NCBI RefSeq assembly: GCF_019457885.1
Contig: NZ_JAHZST010000016.1
Span: 62,001-126,000, forward strand
Direction of reading: 5' to 3'
Length of the DNA: 64,000 nucleotides
Source of the DNA: Shewanella nanhaiensis
Lineage (GTDB): Bacteria; Pseudomonadota; Gammaproteobacteria; Enterobacterales; Shewanellaceae
Part shown: one piece after another, positions 54,233 through 63,990 of the stretch
Position numbering within the stretch: position 1 is the first letter of the stretch
Layout: every line of letters starts with the position of its first letter
The notes under the pieces: generated by a model
Seen by the model: only the letters and a program-made list of their open reading frames with translations
Databases searched by the model: none
What the model was told of the DNA's origin: nothing
Translations under genes and position numbers: made by a program

Positions 54233-55596
54233 TCCGCTTAACCTTATCTCTGTTAAGTCAACGACTCAATGGTCGTTTGATCGGCAGTGATACAGAGATA
54301 CTAAATGTGTGCAGTGACAGCCGGAGTATTCCGGAGAAGACACTGTTTGTCGCCTTAAAAGGTGAGAAGTTTGATGGTCATGATTTTGCTCATTTAGCGC
54401 AAGAAAATGGTGCCAGTGCACTACTGGTGAGTCGTGAACTTGCCTTAGATATCCCCCAGGTTTTGGTCTGTGATACCCAAAAAGCGATGGGTGAGATAGG
54501 TGCCTATCTTAAGGAGCTTGTTCAGCCGAAGTCTGTCGCACTGACCGGCTCGAACGGTAAAACCAGTGTGAAAGAGATGGTGGCGAGCATATTGTCACAA
54601 CAGCATAAAGTGCTCTACACCGCTGGTAATTTTAATAATGAGATTGGTGTACCGCTGACTCTGCTTCGTTTAGAAGGTGATGAAGAGTTTGGGGTTTTTG
54701 AGTTAGGAGCGAACCATCTAGGTGAGATCGATTACACCTCTTCACTGGTGATGCCGGATGTCGCCATGGTGAATAATGTGGCATCGGCGCACCTTGAGGG
54801 CTTCGGTTCACTTGAAGGTGTTGCTAAGGCTAAATCGGAGATCTTTAACCACTTAAGCGCTGATGGAATAGCGGTGATCAACTTAGACGATCCCTTTGCT
54901 GATGTGATGCGTGGTGCGGCAAGTCAATTTACTCAGCTTACTTTTGCTATCGAGTCACAAGCCGATGTGAAGGCGAGCGAGTTAGTGTCCGATTCATTAG
55001 GAAGATACAGTTTTACGCTGAACTATCTCGACAGTTGTGAGTCGATAACTCTGCCACTTTCAGGTCGCCATCAAGTGAGTAATGCCCTTGCTGCAACTGC
55101 TATCTGTCTCTCTCTTGGGCTGTCGCTCGAAGAGATATTGAGCGGTCTAAAACTGATAGAACCCGTTAAAGGTCGAATGTTACCTCATGAGCTGGGCAGA
55201 GTGAGAATTATTGATGATAGCTATAATGCAAACCCCGCATCAGTGGGTGCTGCTATTGACTGGCTTCAAGAAATTGAGGGATTTCGCTGTTTAGTACTGG
55301 GCGATTTGGGAGAATTAGGTGACAATGCGTCCCTTTTGCATTCTGAGCTAGGCGAATACGCAAAAAAACAGGGGATAGATGCCCTTTTCACCTTAGGTGA
55401 GCTAAGTGAAAATACGGCCGCCGCTTTCGGTGGACAGCATCAGCAAGAGTTAGCGCCACTAGTGCTTTGTTTAATTAATACCATCAACCAGTTACAAGGT
55501 GATGTAACTGTGTTGGTCAAAGGTTCACGCAGTGCCGGAATGGAACGTGTCGTTGAGGCCTTAAAAATTGCCCACGGGCAAGGGGAGTTTGTTTAA
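54229..55596 (+). CDS. murF: UDP-N-acetylmuramoyl-tripeptide:D-alanyl-D-alanine ligase
   Basis: Adds D-Ala-D-Ala to complete the muramyl pentapeptide. The 455-residue Mur ligase has VALTGSNGKTSVKEMVASIL near residues 103-122, FELGANHLGEIDYTSSLVMPD near 158-178 and IIDDSYNANPASV near 325-337. It overlaps murE by ATGA and shares TAATG with mraY, so translation is coupled. Confidence 0.96.
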   Translation: MIRLTLSLLSQRLNGRLIGSDTEILNVCSDSRSIPEKTLFVALKGEKFDGHDFAHLAQENGASALLVSRELALDIPQVLVCDTQKAMGEIGAYLKELVQPKSVALTGSNGKTSVKEMVASILSQQHKVLYTAGNFNNEIGVPLTLLRLEGDEEFGVFELGANHLGEIDYTSSLVMPDVAMVNNVASAHLEGFGSLEGVAKAKSEIFNHLSADGIAVINLDDPFADVMRGAASQFTQLTFAIESQADVKASELVSDSLGRYSFTLNYLDSCESITLPLSGRHQVSNALAATAICLSLGLSLEEILSGLKLIEPVKGRMLPHELGRVRIIDDSYNANPASVGAAIDWLQEIEGFRCLVLGDLGELGDNASLLHSELGEYAKKQGIDALFTLGELSENTAAAFGGQHQQELAPLVLCLINTINQLQGDVTVLVKGSRSAGMERVVEALKIAHGQGEFV

Positions 55597-56678
55597 TGCT
55601 GGTCTATCTGGCGGAGTATTTAACCCAATTTTACACAGGGTTTAACGTTTTTTCCTATGTTACTTTCAGAGCTATCTTAGGCTTAATGACTGCACTTATG
55701 TTCAGTCTCTGGTGGGGTCCTAAGATGATTGAGCGTTTGCAGATGCTGCAGATTGGTCAAATCGTTCGTAACGACGGTCCTGAATCACATTTTAGCAAGC
55801 GTGGTACGCCGACTATGGGAGGGATACTGATCCTTGCTGGTGTATTTATTAGCGTCTTGCTGTGGGGCGATCTTGGCAGCCGATATGTCTGGGTTGTCCT
55901 GTTTGTTTTGGCAAGTTTTGGATTGATCGGCTTTATCGATGACTACCGTAAAGTGGTTCGTAAAGACACTAAAGGTTTGATTGCCAAGTGGAAGTATATT
56001 CTTCAGTCGGTGGCGGCATTGGTTATTGCTTTCTATCTGTATGCCTCGGCTGATATGACAGGCGAGACCCAGCTTGTGGTGCCTTTTTTTAAAGATATCA
56101 TGCCTCAGCTTGGTGGTTTTTTCATCGTGCTGGCGTACTTTACCATTGTTGGTTCAAGCAACGCGGTGAACTTAACCGATGGCCTTGATGGCTTAGCTAT
56201 CATGCCTACTGTCATGGTTGCAGCTGCCTTTGCATTAATCGCTTACCTCTCTGGTCACGTCCAGTTTGCTAACTACTTGCATCTTCCCTACTTACCTGGT
56301 GCTGGTGAGTTAGTGATTGTTTGTACAGCGATAGTCGGTGCCGGTTTAGGTTTCCTTTGGTTTAACACCTATCCAGCTCAGGTCTTTATGGGAGATGTTG
56401 GTTCACTCTCTTTAGGCGCGGCATTAGGGGCTATTGCTGTTCTGGTTCGCCAAGAGATCTTGTTAGTGATCATGGGTGGTGTCTTCGTGATGGAGACAGT
56501 ATCTGTGATTTTACAGGTGGGCTCTTACAAATTACGCGGACAGCGGATATTTCGCATGGCGCCAATCCATCATCACTATGAGTTGAAGGGATGGCCAGAG
56601 CCAAGGGTGATCGTTCGTTTTTGGATTATCTCACTCTTTCTAGTCCTGCTTGGACTGGCTACGTTGAAATTAAGGTAA
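55596..56678 (+). CDS. mraY: Phospho-N-acetylmuramoyl-pentapeptide transferase MraY
   Basis: Transfers phospho-MurNAc-pentapeptide to undecaprenyl phosphate, making lipid I at the inner membrane. The 360-residue protein has about ten transmembrane helices and the motifs KRGTPTMGGILIL near residue 69, FIDDYRKV near 114, NAVNLTDGLDGLA near 188-200 and MGDVGSLSLG near 265. The last part, MAPIHHHYELKGW near 321, is also family-specific. Confidence 0.97.
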   Translation: MLVYLAEYLTQFYTGFNVFSYVTFRAILGLMTALMFSLWWGPKMIERLQMLQIGQIVRNDGPESHFSKRGTPTMGGILILAGVFISVLLWGDLGSRYVWVVLFVLASFGLIGFIDDYRKVVRKDTKGLIAKWKYILQSVAALVIAFYLYASADMTGETQLVVPFFKDIMPQLGGFFIVLAYFTIVGSSNAVNLTDGLDGLAIMPTVMVAAAFALIAYLSGHVQFANYLHLPYLPGAGELVIVCTAIVGAGLGFLWFNTYPAQVFMGDVGSLSLGAALGAIAVLVRQEILLVIMGGVFVMETVSVILQVGSYKLRGQRIFRMAPIHHHYELKGWPEPRVIVRFWIISLFLVLLGLATLKLR

Positions 56679-56714
56679 CTGCATGGGAAACCAGATGTCA
56701 CACCTAACTCAAGA

Positions 56715-56736
56715 CCTTAAGCCTAGCGGCTTAGGG
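56715..56736 (+). other. Intercistronic hairpin between mraY and murD
   Basis: CCTTAAGCC and GGCTTAGGG pair around TAGC (one wobble), with no T run. It lies in the only sizeable gap (73 bases) between mraY and murD, where most relatives have tight spacing. Possibly an mRNA stability or processing element. Confidence 0.5.
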
Positions 56737-56751
56737 TTAAGGTAGTTGAGC

Positions 56752-58080
56752 ATGGAAAATATTAAGTCACATGTGGTGTTAGGGCTGGGAGCAACTGGGC
56801 TTTCGGTTGTGCATTATCTACATGAACAGGGGATCACTCCTCTGGTGATGGATAGTCGTCATCAACCTCCCGGCATGGAGGAACTCAAGCGTTTATATCC
56901 TGAGGTTGAGTTACTGACTGGCGGTTTTGATTGTCGTTATCTAGTGCAAGCAAGCCAAATTATTATCAGTCCTGGTATTGCCATTGATACGCCTGAGATC
57001 CGTGCGGCTATCGATATGGGTATTGAAGTTATTGGGGATGTGGAGTTATTTGCCCGAGCGGTTAAGGGTAGAGAGCCTTGTGTAATAGGTATTACCGGTT
57101 CAAACGGTAAGTCTACAGTGACCACATTAGTTGGTGAGATGGCGAGGGTCGCAGGTCTTAACTATGCAGTTGGTGGCAATATCGGTGTTCCCGCACTGGA
57201 CCTGCTTAGAGAGCCAAGAGATCTCTATATTTTAGAACTTTCCAGTTTCCAGCTCGAGACCACGCACAGTTTAAATTGTATCGTGGCGACCTGTCTCAAT
57301 ATCAGTGAAGATCACATGGATCGTTACACAGACCTTGAGGCATACAGGCAAGCAAAACTGTCACTCTATTGCCAAAGTAAACGCGCGCTGTTTAATCGAG
57401 AAGATGAACTGACCGAGCCAAAAGATCCGATGAATCAAAATAGTTTTGGATTGTCGGCACCATTTAATGATGAGTGGGGCGTTCGTGATGGCAAGGTAGT
57501 ACATGGAACAACAGAGATCATGAATCTGCTTGATGTTGCGCTTGTTGGTAGTCATAACCATGCTAACCTGCTCGCCGCTATGGCACTGGCTTATCATGCC
57601 GGAGTCGATAAAGAATCGATGATACAGGTTGCGATGACATTTACCGGTTTAGCGCATCGATGTGAATTGGTGGCAGTTCAAAATGGCGTCAGTTATGTCA
57701 ACGACTCTAAGGCTACCAATGTCGGCGCAACTGTTGCTGCACTTGAAGGGTTTAGCGATCATCTTGGTGGCATTATTTTAATTGCGGGTGGAGATGGAAA
57801 AGGTGCTGATTTTCAGCCATTGCAGCAGGCTATTCAAGGGCTTTCTCAACTGATCACATTAGGAAAAGATGGCGATAAAATCGCAGAGTTCTCTGAGAAA
57901 GCTATTCGAGTTAGCGATATGTATGAGGCGGTAAAAAAAGCGAATGAACTTGCTGAGGCTGGAGATATTGTATTGATGTCACCAGCTTGTGCGAGCCTAG
58001 ACATGTACAAAAACTTTATGGCTCGTGGCGAAGATTTCAGAGCAGAGGTTAATGCATTAGCTGGAAGCTCTAATGCGTAG
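56752..58080 (+). CDS. murD: UDP-N-acetylmuramoylalanine:D-glutamate ligase
   Basis: Adds D-glutamate to UDP-MurNAc-L-Ala. The 442-residue Mur ligase has GLGATGLSVVHYL near residue 12, GITGSNGKSTVTTLV near 108-122, NISEDHMDRY near 182 and YVNDSKATNVGATVAALE near 313-330. ATG 56752 follows AAGG by 9 bases; TTG 56746 is too close. The end overlaps ftsW by 8 bases. Confidence 0.95.
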   Translation: MENIKSHVVLGLGATGLSVVHYLHEQGITPLVMDSRHQPPGMEELKRLYPEVELLTGGFDCRYLVQASQIIISPGIAIDTPEIRAAIDMGIEVIGDVELFARAVKGREPCVIGITGSNGKSTVTTLVGEMARVAGLNYAVGGNIGVPALDLLREPRDLYILELSSFQLETTHSLNCIVATCLNISEDHMDRYTDLEAYRQAKLSLYCQSKRALFNREDELTEPKDPMNQNSFGLSAPFNDEWGVRDGKVVHGTTEIMNLLDVALVGSHNHANLLAAMALAYHAGVDKESMIQVAMTFTGLAHRCELVAVQNGVSYVNDSKATNVGATVAALEGFSDHLGGIILIAGGDGKGADFQPLQQAIQGLSQLITLGKDGDKIAEFSEKAIRVSDMYEAVKKANELAEAGDIVLMSPACASLDMYKNFMARGEDFRAEVNALAGSSNA

Positions 58081-59287
58081 TGACGAGCGACAACTCAATC
58101 TATTTGGCACGAGTGTCACTTGGAGTTGGCCGAATCTGTTTAAAGAGAATGAAGCGCCGGGTGTGCAGCTTTATGACAGAACCTTATTGATGTCCGTCAT
58201 TGGACTTATCTGTTTCGGTTTTGTCATGGTGATGTCGGCATCGATGCCTGAAGCACAAAGCTTGAAAGGGAATCCTTATCACTTTGTTATGAGGCATCTC
58301 GTTTTTATCATTGGTAGCGTCATTATTGCTGCTGTTGTGCTCCGGATCCCCATGGCAATGTGGCAGAGGTTTAGTCCAATATTCCTATTGATAGTCGGGA
58401 TCATGTTAGTGGCTGTACCTTTTGTGGGTCATACCGTTAATGGGGCCACACGCTGGTTGGTTATTGGCCCATTAAGAATTCAGGTTGCTGAATTGGCTAA
58501 GCTAGCGTTTGCCATTTACATGGCAGGCTATCTGGTGAGGCGTCATCAGGAGATACGAGAAAATGCCAAAGGCTTTTATAAGCCGATAGCCGTGTTTGCT
58601 GTCTATGCCATCTTGATCTTGATGCAGCCAGATTTAGGCACTGTGGTTGTGCTGTTTGTGGGCACTGTAGGTTTGCTGTTTTTGGCTGGTGCTAGATTGC
58701 TCGACTTTTTTGCTCTGATCCTCACGGGGATAATGGCGTTTGTTGCTTTGGTATTGCTTGAGCCATACCGGATGCGACGGGTGACCTCCTTTATGGATCC
58801 TTGGCAGGATCCATTTGGCAGTGGTTACCAGCTCACTCAGTCTTTAATGGCTTATGGGCGTGGAGACTGGTTTGGTCAAGGGCTGGGAAACAGTATCCAG
58901 AAGTTGGAATATCTGCCCGAGGCTCATACGGATTTTATTTTTGCAGTGATTGGTGAAGAGTTAGGTTTTATCGGCATTATTGTTGTGTTGACAGTGCTGT
59001 TATTTGTTGCATTAAAGGCCATTAAACTGGGCAATCTATGCATTCAAGTAGATAAGGCGTTTGAAGGCTATTTAGCTTATGCCATCGGTATTTGGTTCTG
59101 TTTTCAAACCGTCGTTAATGTTGGGGCCAGTATCGGAATGCTACCAACTAAAGGGTTAACTTTGCCTTTTATCAGTTATGGCGGCAGTAGTTTATGGGTG
59201 ATGACTGCGGCGGCGATGATACTAATTCGAATCGATCATGAGCGTCGATTAAGCTCCATACAAGCAGTTCAGGGGAAGAAAAGTTAA
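58073..59287 (+). CDS. ftsW: Peptidoglycan glycosyltransferase FtsW
   Basis: SEDS-family glycosyltransferase that polymerises septal glycan strands together with FtsI. The 404-residue membrane protein has about ten transmembrane segments and the SEDS signatures GATRWLVIGPLRIQVAELAKL near residues 124-143, LPEAHTDFIFAVIGEELGF near 283-301 and LPTKGLTLPFISYGGSS near 361-377. Its stop and the murG start share TAATG. Confidence 0.96.
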   Translation: MRSDERQLNLFGTSVTWSWPNLFKENEAPGVQLYDRTLLMSVIGLICFGFVMVMSASMPEAQSLKGNPYHFVMRHLVFIIGSVIIAAVVLRIPMAMWQRFSPIFLLIVGIMLVAVPFVGHTVNGATRWLVIGPLRIQVAELAKLAFAIYMAGYLVRRHQEIRENAKGFYKPIAVFAVYAILILMQPDLGTVVVLFVGTVGLLFLAGARLLDFFALILTGIMAFVALVLLEPYRMRRVTSFMDPWQDPFGSGYQLTQSLMAYGRGDWFGQGLGNSIQKLEYLPEAHTDFIFAVIGEELGFIGIIVVLTVLLFVALKAIKLGNLCIQVDKAFEGYLAYAIGIWFCFQTVVNVGASIGMLPTKGLTLPFISYGGSSLWVMTAAAMILIRIDHERRLSSIQAVQGKKS

Positions 59288-60384
59288 TGACGAATGTCAG
59301 TGACGAAAAACGCATTTTGATTATGGCTGGCGGCACCGGGGGACATGTATTCCCTGCGTTAGCCGTTGCTAAGTACCTAAGTAAGCAGGGCTGGAAAGTT
59401 CGCTGGTTAGGTACTGCAGAGCGTATGGAAGCGCGTTTAGTTCCTCAGCATGGTTTCGATATCGACTTTATCGATATTAAAGGCGTTAGAGGTAATGGTG
59501 TTGTACGTAAATTGGCAGCGCCATTTAAGGTGCTGCGCTCGATTGCGCAGGCACGGGTGGTCATTAAAGAGTTTCAGCCTGATGTAGTGTTAGGCATGGG
59601 CGGTTTTGCAAGTGGCCCAGGTGGCGTTGCTGCGAGATTATCCGGGATACCTTTGGTACTGCATGAGCAAAATGCGATCCCAGGGATGACGAACAAGCTC
59701 TTATCCCGTATCGCTTCTCAGGTGTTATGTGCTTTTGAAGATACGTTTGATCAGGTTCAGGCTGAAGTGGTCGGTAATCCGATCAGAGAGGAGCTGATCG
59801 CTTTAGGCCAAACCCCTAAAGATGCGGGGGCTAAAGAGTCCTTAAAAGTGTTAGTAGTTGGTGGCAGTTTAGGTGCCAAGGTCTTTAATGACCTGATGCC
59901 GACAGTGACAGCAGATATGAGCAAGACACATCTCATTACGGTGTGGCATCAGGTTGGCAAGGGAAACCAGCAATCGGTGAAAGGTGAGTATCAGCGTTTA
60001 GGGCTAGACGGTAGCGTGAGCGTTGCGGAGTTTATTGATGACATGGAAGCGGCGTACCGATGGGCGGATGTGGTGTTGTGTCGCTCAGGAGCATTAACTG
60101 TTTCTGAGTTGGCGGCAATTGGTCTGCCAAGCTTATTGGTTCCTTATCCACATGCGGTGGACGATCATCAAACTAAAAACGCGCAAGTATTAGTGAAGGC
60201 CGGGGGAGCATTTCTGCTGCCACAACCAATTTTAGATATAGATAAGCTGATCGGGAAGTTGCAGATCTTATCGTCTGACAGAGATGAGTTAGATCAGATG
60301 GGTCAACGTGCAAAAAGTGTTGGCGTGATTGATGCGACCCAGAAAGTCGCCGATGTCTGCATTCGATTAGCGGGAAAGAGTTGA
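59287..60384 (+). CDS. murG: UDP-N-acetylglucosamine transferase MurG
   Basis: Adds GlcNAc to lipid I to make lipid II on the cytoplasmic face of the membrane. The 365-residue GT28 enzyme has AGGTGGHVFPALAVA near residues 14-28, VLGMGGFASGPGGVAARL near 100-117, HEQNAIPG near 128 and VVGGSLGAKVFND near 191-203. One base separates it from murC. Confidence 0.96.
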   Translation: MTNVSDEKRILIMAGGTGGHVFPALAVAKYLSKQGWKVRWLGTAERMEARLVPQHGFDIDFIDIKGVRGNGVVRKLAAPFKVLRSIAQARVVIKEFQPDVVLGMGGFASGPGGVAARLSGIPLVLHEQNAIPGMTNKLLSRIASQVLCAFEDTFDQVQAEVVGNPIREELIALGQTPKDAGAKESLKVLVVGGSLGAKVFNDLMPTVTADMSKTHLITVWHQVGKGNQQSVKGEYQRLGLDGSVSVAEFIDDMEAAYRWADVVLCRSGALTVSELAAIGLPSLLVPYPHAVDDHQTKNAQVLVKAGGAFLLPQPILDIDKLIGKLQILSSDRDELDQMGQRAKSVGVIDATQKVADVCIRLAGKS

Positions 60385-60385
60385 G

Positions 60386-61855
60386 ATGGGTAACGATAAA
60401 GAGAAGTATTCAAAATTAAGAAACATCATTCCTGAGATGAGACGTGTTAAGCACATCTATTTTGTCGGAATTGGTGGTGCGGGTATGGGCGGCATAGCCG
60501 AAGTACTCGTTAATGAAGGTTATCGTTTATCAGGCTCTGATATTGCTGAAAATGCCGTTACACAAAGGTTGGCGTCATTGGGAGCAAAGATTCACCTTGG
60601 TCATAAAGAGGAGCAGGTACATGGCGCAGATGTTGTTGTCGTCTCTACCGCTATTCATGCAGATAACCCTGAGTTATTAGAGGCACAGGCATTAAGAATT
60701 CCAGTGGTTCGCCGCGCAGAGATGTTAGCTGAGTTGATGCGTTACCGTCATGGGGTAGCAGTTGCTGGAACCCATGGCAAAACGACCACAACCAGTTTAA
60801 TAGCCAGTGTCTATGGTCAAGCTGAGCGAGATCCCACCTTTGTCATCGGCGGGCTGTTAAACAGTGCGGGAACCAATGCCAGATTAGGTAATAGCCGCTA
60901 CTTGATTGCGGAAGCTGATGAGAGTGATGCAAGTTTCCTCCATCTGCAACCTATGGTTAGCGTTATCACCAATATCGAAGCGGATCATATGGATACCTAT
61001 GAGGGGGACTTTGAACGATTAAAGTCTACCTTTATCGATTTCCTTCATAACCTACCATTTTATGGCATTGCGGTTATGTGCATTGACGATCCTGTTGTGC
61101 GTGAGCTTCTTCCTAGTGTGGGCCGTAAAATTGTGACCTACGGTTTTAGTGAAGACGCTGATGTTCAGGCGCTTAATTTTGTTCAGGATGGGTACCGTAG
61201 TCGTTTCACATTAAGAAGAGCTGGCGTTGAAGATGTGGAAGTGATGGTGAACCTGCCTGGTGAGCATAATGTACTGAATGCTTTGGCTGCCATAGCTGTT
61301 GCCAGCGAAGATGAGATTGAAGATGAAGCAATTATTCAGGCGCTGGCTGACTTCGAAGGAATTGGCCGTCGATTCGAGCAGCTTGGTTGTTTCGATACCG
61401 ATAGAGGTGAAGTGGTTTTAGTTGATGATTATGGCCATCACCCCAGTGAGGTGGCGGCAACAATTAAAGCGGCGAAACTAGGCTGGCCTGAAAAGCGTTT
61501 AGTGATGATCTATCAGCCACATCGCTATAGCAGAACTCGCGACCTCTATGAAGACTTTGTTGAAGTGCTGTCGCAAGTCGATTGTTTACTGCTGCTCGAT
61601 GTTTACTCTGCCGGAGAGGCTGCAATACCGGGAGCGGACAGCCGGGCCCTGTGTCGCTCTATCCGTCTACGCGGTCAGCTAGATCCTATTTTTGTGGCAG
61701 ATCAAGAGCAGTTGCTGACCTTGTTACCGGATGTGCTGCAGGAGGGAGATCTCCTGTTGACCCAAGGTGCTGGAAATATCGGTGCATTAGCTAGGCAGTT
61801 AGCCCAGAACAAATTAGGTTTCGAATCAACAAACAATGATTCGAACAGGGGATAA
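60386..61855 (+). CDS. murC: UDP-N-acetylmuramate:L-alanine ligase
   Basis: Adds L-alanine to UDP-MurNAc, the first amino acid of the stem peptide. The 489-residue Mur ligase has the N-terminal GIGGAGMGGIAEVLVNEG near residues 28-45, VAGTHGKTTTTSLIA near 128-142, EADESDASFLHLQP near 178-191 and VDDYGHHPSEVAATI near 351-365. The next gene is ftsQ; no ddlB lies between, as is usual for Shewanella. Confidence 0.96.
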   Translation: MGNDKEKYSKLRNIIPEMRRVKHIYFVGIGGAGMGGIAEVLVNEGYRLSGSDIAENAVTQRLASLGAKIHLGHKEEQVHGADVVVVSTAIHADNPELLEAQALRIPVVRRAEMLAELMRYRHGVAVAGTHGKTTTTSLIASVYGQAERDPTFVIGGLLNSAGTNARLGNSRYLIAEADESDASFLHLQPMVSVITNIEADHMDTYEGDFERLKSTFIDFLHNLPFYGIAVMCIDDPVVRELLPSVGRKIVTYGFSEDADVQALNFVQDGYRSRFTLRRAGVEDVEVMVNLPGEHNVLNALAAIAVASEDEIEDEAIIQALADFEGIGRRFEQLGCFDTDRGEVVLVDDYGHHPSEVAATIKAAKLGWPEKRLVMIYQPHRYSRTRDLYEDFVEVLSQVDCLLLLDVYSAGEAAIPGADSRALCRSIRLRGQLDPIFVADQEQLLTLLPDVLQEGDLLLTQGAGNIGALARQLAQNKLGFESTNNDSNRG

Positions 61856-61890
61856 GTTTGAATAGCGTCTCATTGCAGAACTATCAGATT

Positions 61891-61918
61891 TTGACCCTAG
61901 GAATAAGGTCTATATAAT
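61891..61918 (+). promoter_or_regulatory. Promoter ahead of ftsQ-ftsA
   Basis: TTGACC (61891-61896), 16-base spacer, TATAAT (61913-61918), in the 131-base gap between murC and ftsQ. Near-consensus. It would give extra transcription of ftsQ, ftsA and the expected ftsZ, as the internal promoters do in E. coli. Confidence 0.75.
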
Positions 61919-61986
61919 GGCCGATTTTCCGAGGTTAATGAATGCAATAGCCTTGTTTCCAATAGATGATTTAAGGGTAGAAACCT

Positions 61987-62751
61987 GTGTCTTGGGTTGA
62001 TGTTAGCCAAAGGTGGAAGCTTAAACTGCAGCAGGTCGATTGGTACTTGTGTTTTGGGTTGCTGTTTCTGCTCTTTGTGCTCTTAGGTCTTTCAATGGCG
62101 GCTTGGAAGCTAAATCTGGTTGTTAATGATGCCGATGCTTTGCCGATTGAAGCGGTAGCCATCAAGGGCGAACGTGATAAAACCTCAGATGAGGAGATAC
62201 AGGCTGCCCTGCGTGACTTGATGCAACGTAGCTTCTTCTCTGCCGATGTGAATCAGGTTCAGGCTGCGTTAGAGGCTCTGCCTTGGGTATATCAGGCTTC
62301 GGTGAGACGTGAGTGGCCAGCAAAGTTAAAGGTCTACCTCGTGGAACAGCAGGTGGTTGCTCACTGGAATGGCGATGCTTGGCTCAATATTCATGGACAG
62401 GTATTCGATGCTCCTAAAAGAGAGAGTGTTGGCACTCTGCCCTTGCTAGCAGGACCAGAAGGTCAGTCGAAATTAGTGTTAACGACATTTCGTCAGCTAA
62501 GTGAGCTTTTAAAGATTAATGGCTTCAATTTACACAGTTTAAGTTTAAGCCCAAGACATGCTTGGCATGCATCACTGGATAACGGGATCATGCTGGAGTT
62601 GGGTCGAGAAGATAAGATGGCAAGGATACAGAGATTTATTAACGTGTATCCCACGCTGGCAAAGCAATCAAAAAGTGTTGCTAAAGTTGATTTGCGTTAC
62701 GACACCGGATTAGCCGTAGGTTGGAAAAATGCACAAGAAGAGAGCCACTAA
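61987..62751 (+). CDS. ftsQ: Cell division protein FtsQ
   Basis: Bitopic divisome protein linking early and late division proteins. The 254-residue protein has a transmembrane helix near residues 19-43, a POTRA domain near 52-122 (EAVAIKGERDKTSDEEIQ), and a beta domain to about 240 that binds FtsL and FtsB. GTG start with GGGTAG before it. Three bases separate its stop from ftsA. Confidence 0.92.
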   Translation: MSWVDVSQRWKLKLQQVDWYLCFGLLFLLFVLLGLSMAAWKLNLVVNDADALPIEAVAIKGERDKTSDEEIQAALRDLMQRSFFSADVNQVQAALEALPWVYQASVRREWPAKLKVYLVEQQVVAHWNGDAWLNIHGQVFDAPKRESVGTLPLLAGPEGQSKLVLTTFRQLSELLKINGFNLHSLSLSPRHAWHASLDNGIMLELGREDKMARIQRFINVYPTLAKQSKSVAKVDLRYDTGLAVGWKNAQEESH

Positions 62752-62754
62752 ATA

Positions 62755-63990
62755 ATGACCAAGAATCAAGATAGAAATCTGATCGTTGGATTGGACATAG
62801 GAACCTCTAAGGTTGCTGTGATCATAGGTGAAGTGCTGCCTGATGGTGAGATCAGTGTTGTTGGATTAGGAAATCATCAATCCAGAGGCATGGATAAAGG
62901 TGGTGTGAATGATCTTGATTCCATTGTGCGCAGTGTTCAGCGAGCGTTGGATCAAGCTGAGCTGATGGCTGATTGCCAAGTGTCATCTGTGTACTTGGGG
63001 ATCTCAGGAAAGCATATCAGTTGTCAAAACGAAAACGGCATGGTCTCCATCAATGATGAAGAGGTGACTCAGGATGACGTTGACAATGTGATACACACAG
63101 CGCGTTCGGTAAAGATACCGACAGAGCGCCGCATTTTACATGTGCTTCCACAGGAGTACGCAATCGATGTGCAAGATGGAATAAAAAGTCCAATCGGTAT
63201 GTCGGGTATGCGGATGGAAGCTAAGGTGCATATCGTCACTTGTGCTAACGATATGGCAAAGAATATCACTAAGAGTGTCGAACGTTGTGGCTTGAAAGTG
63301 GATGATCTCGTGTTCTCCGCTATCGCATCGGCAGACTCAGTGCTGACTAATGACGAGAAAGATCTTGGGGTCTGTTTAGTCGACATCGGTGGCGGCACGA
63401 CAGATTTAGCTGTCTATACCAACGGGGCTTTGCGTCACTGCGCCGTGGTGCCTGTCGCGGGTAATCAGGTGACGAACGATATCGCCAAGATTTTCCGTAC
63501 ACCGTTATCTCATGCTGAGCAGATCAAGGTTCAGTATGCCAGTGCGCGCAGCTCGATGGTGAGTCGAGAAGACAGCATTGAGGTACCTTCTGTTGGCGGA
63601 CGTCCGTCGAGAAGTATGTCCAGACATACCTTGGCAGAGGTCGTTGAGCCTAGATACCAGGAGTTATTTGAGCTGGTATTGCAGGAGTTAAGAGACTCAG
63701 GATTAGAAGATCAAGTGGCCGCTGGTATTGTTATTACAGGTGGTACCGCGTCGATTGAGGGAGCGGTAGATGTGGCGGAGGCAACCTTTGGAATGCCTGT
63801 GCGAGTCGCATCACCACTGCCAGTAAAAGGATTATTTGAATATGTGGATCAACCTATCTACTCCACTGGAGTTGGGTTGTTGCACTATGGGGCGAGAAGG
63901 GTGGTTGAACGTCAGTTCGAGCGTCCAGAACGTCAAGGGGTTACCAGTCTTTGGAATCGGGTTCAAAGCTGGTTTAAAGGTGAGTTTTAA
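62755..63990 (+). CDS. ftsA: Cell division protein FtsA
   Basis: Actin-like ATPase that tethers FtsZ to the membrane. The 411-residue protein has LIVGLDIGTSKVAVIIGEV near residues 9-27, the 1C domain near 85-160, VDIGGGTTDLAVY near 207-219, and a C-terminal amphipathic membrane helix (LWNRVQSWFKGEF). ftsZ would be expected directly downstream of the window edge. Confidence 0.97.
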   Translation: MTKNQDRNLIVGLDIGTSKVAVIIGEVLPDGEISVVGLGNHQSRGMDKGGVNDLDSIVRSVQRALDQAELMADCQVSSVYLGISGKHISCQNENGMVSINDEEVTQDDVDNVIHTARSVKIPTERRILHVLPQEYAIDVQDGIKSPIGMSGMRMEAKVHIVTCANDMAKNITKSVERCGLKVDDLVFSAIASADSVLTNDEKDLGVCLVDIGGGTTDLAVYTNGALRHCAVVPVAGNQVTNDIAKIFRTPLSHAEQIKVQYASARSSMVSREDSIEVPSVGGRPSRSMSRHTLAEVVEPRYQELFELVLQELRDSGLEDQVAAGIVITGGTASIEGAVDVAEATFGMPVRVASPLPVKGLFEYVDQPIYSTGVGLLHYGARRVVERQFERPERQGVTSLWNRVQSWFKGEF

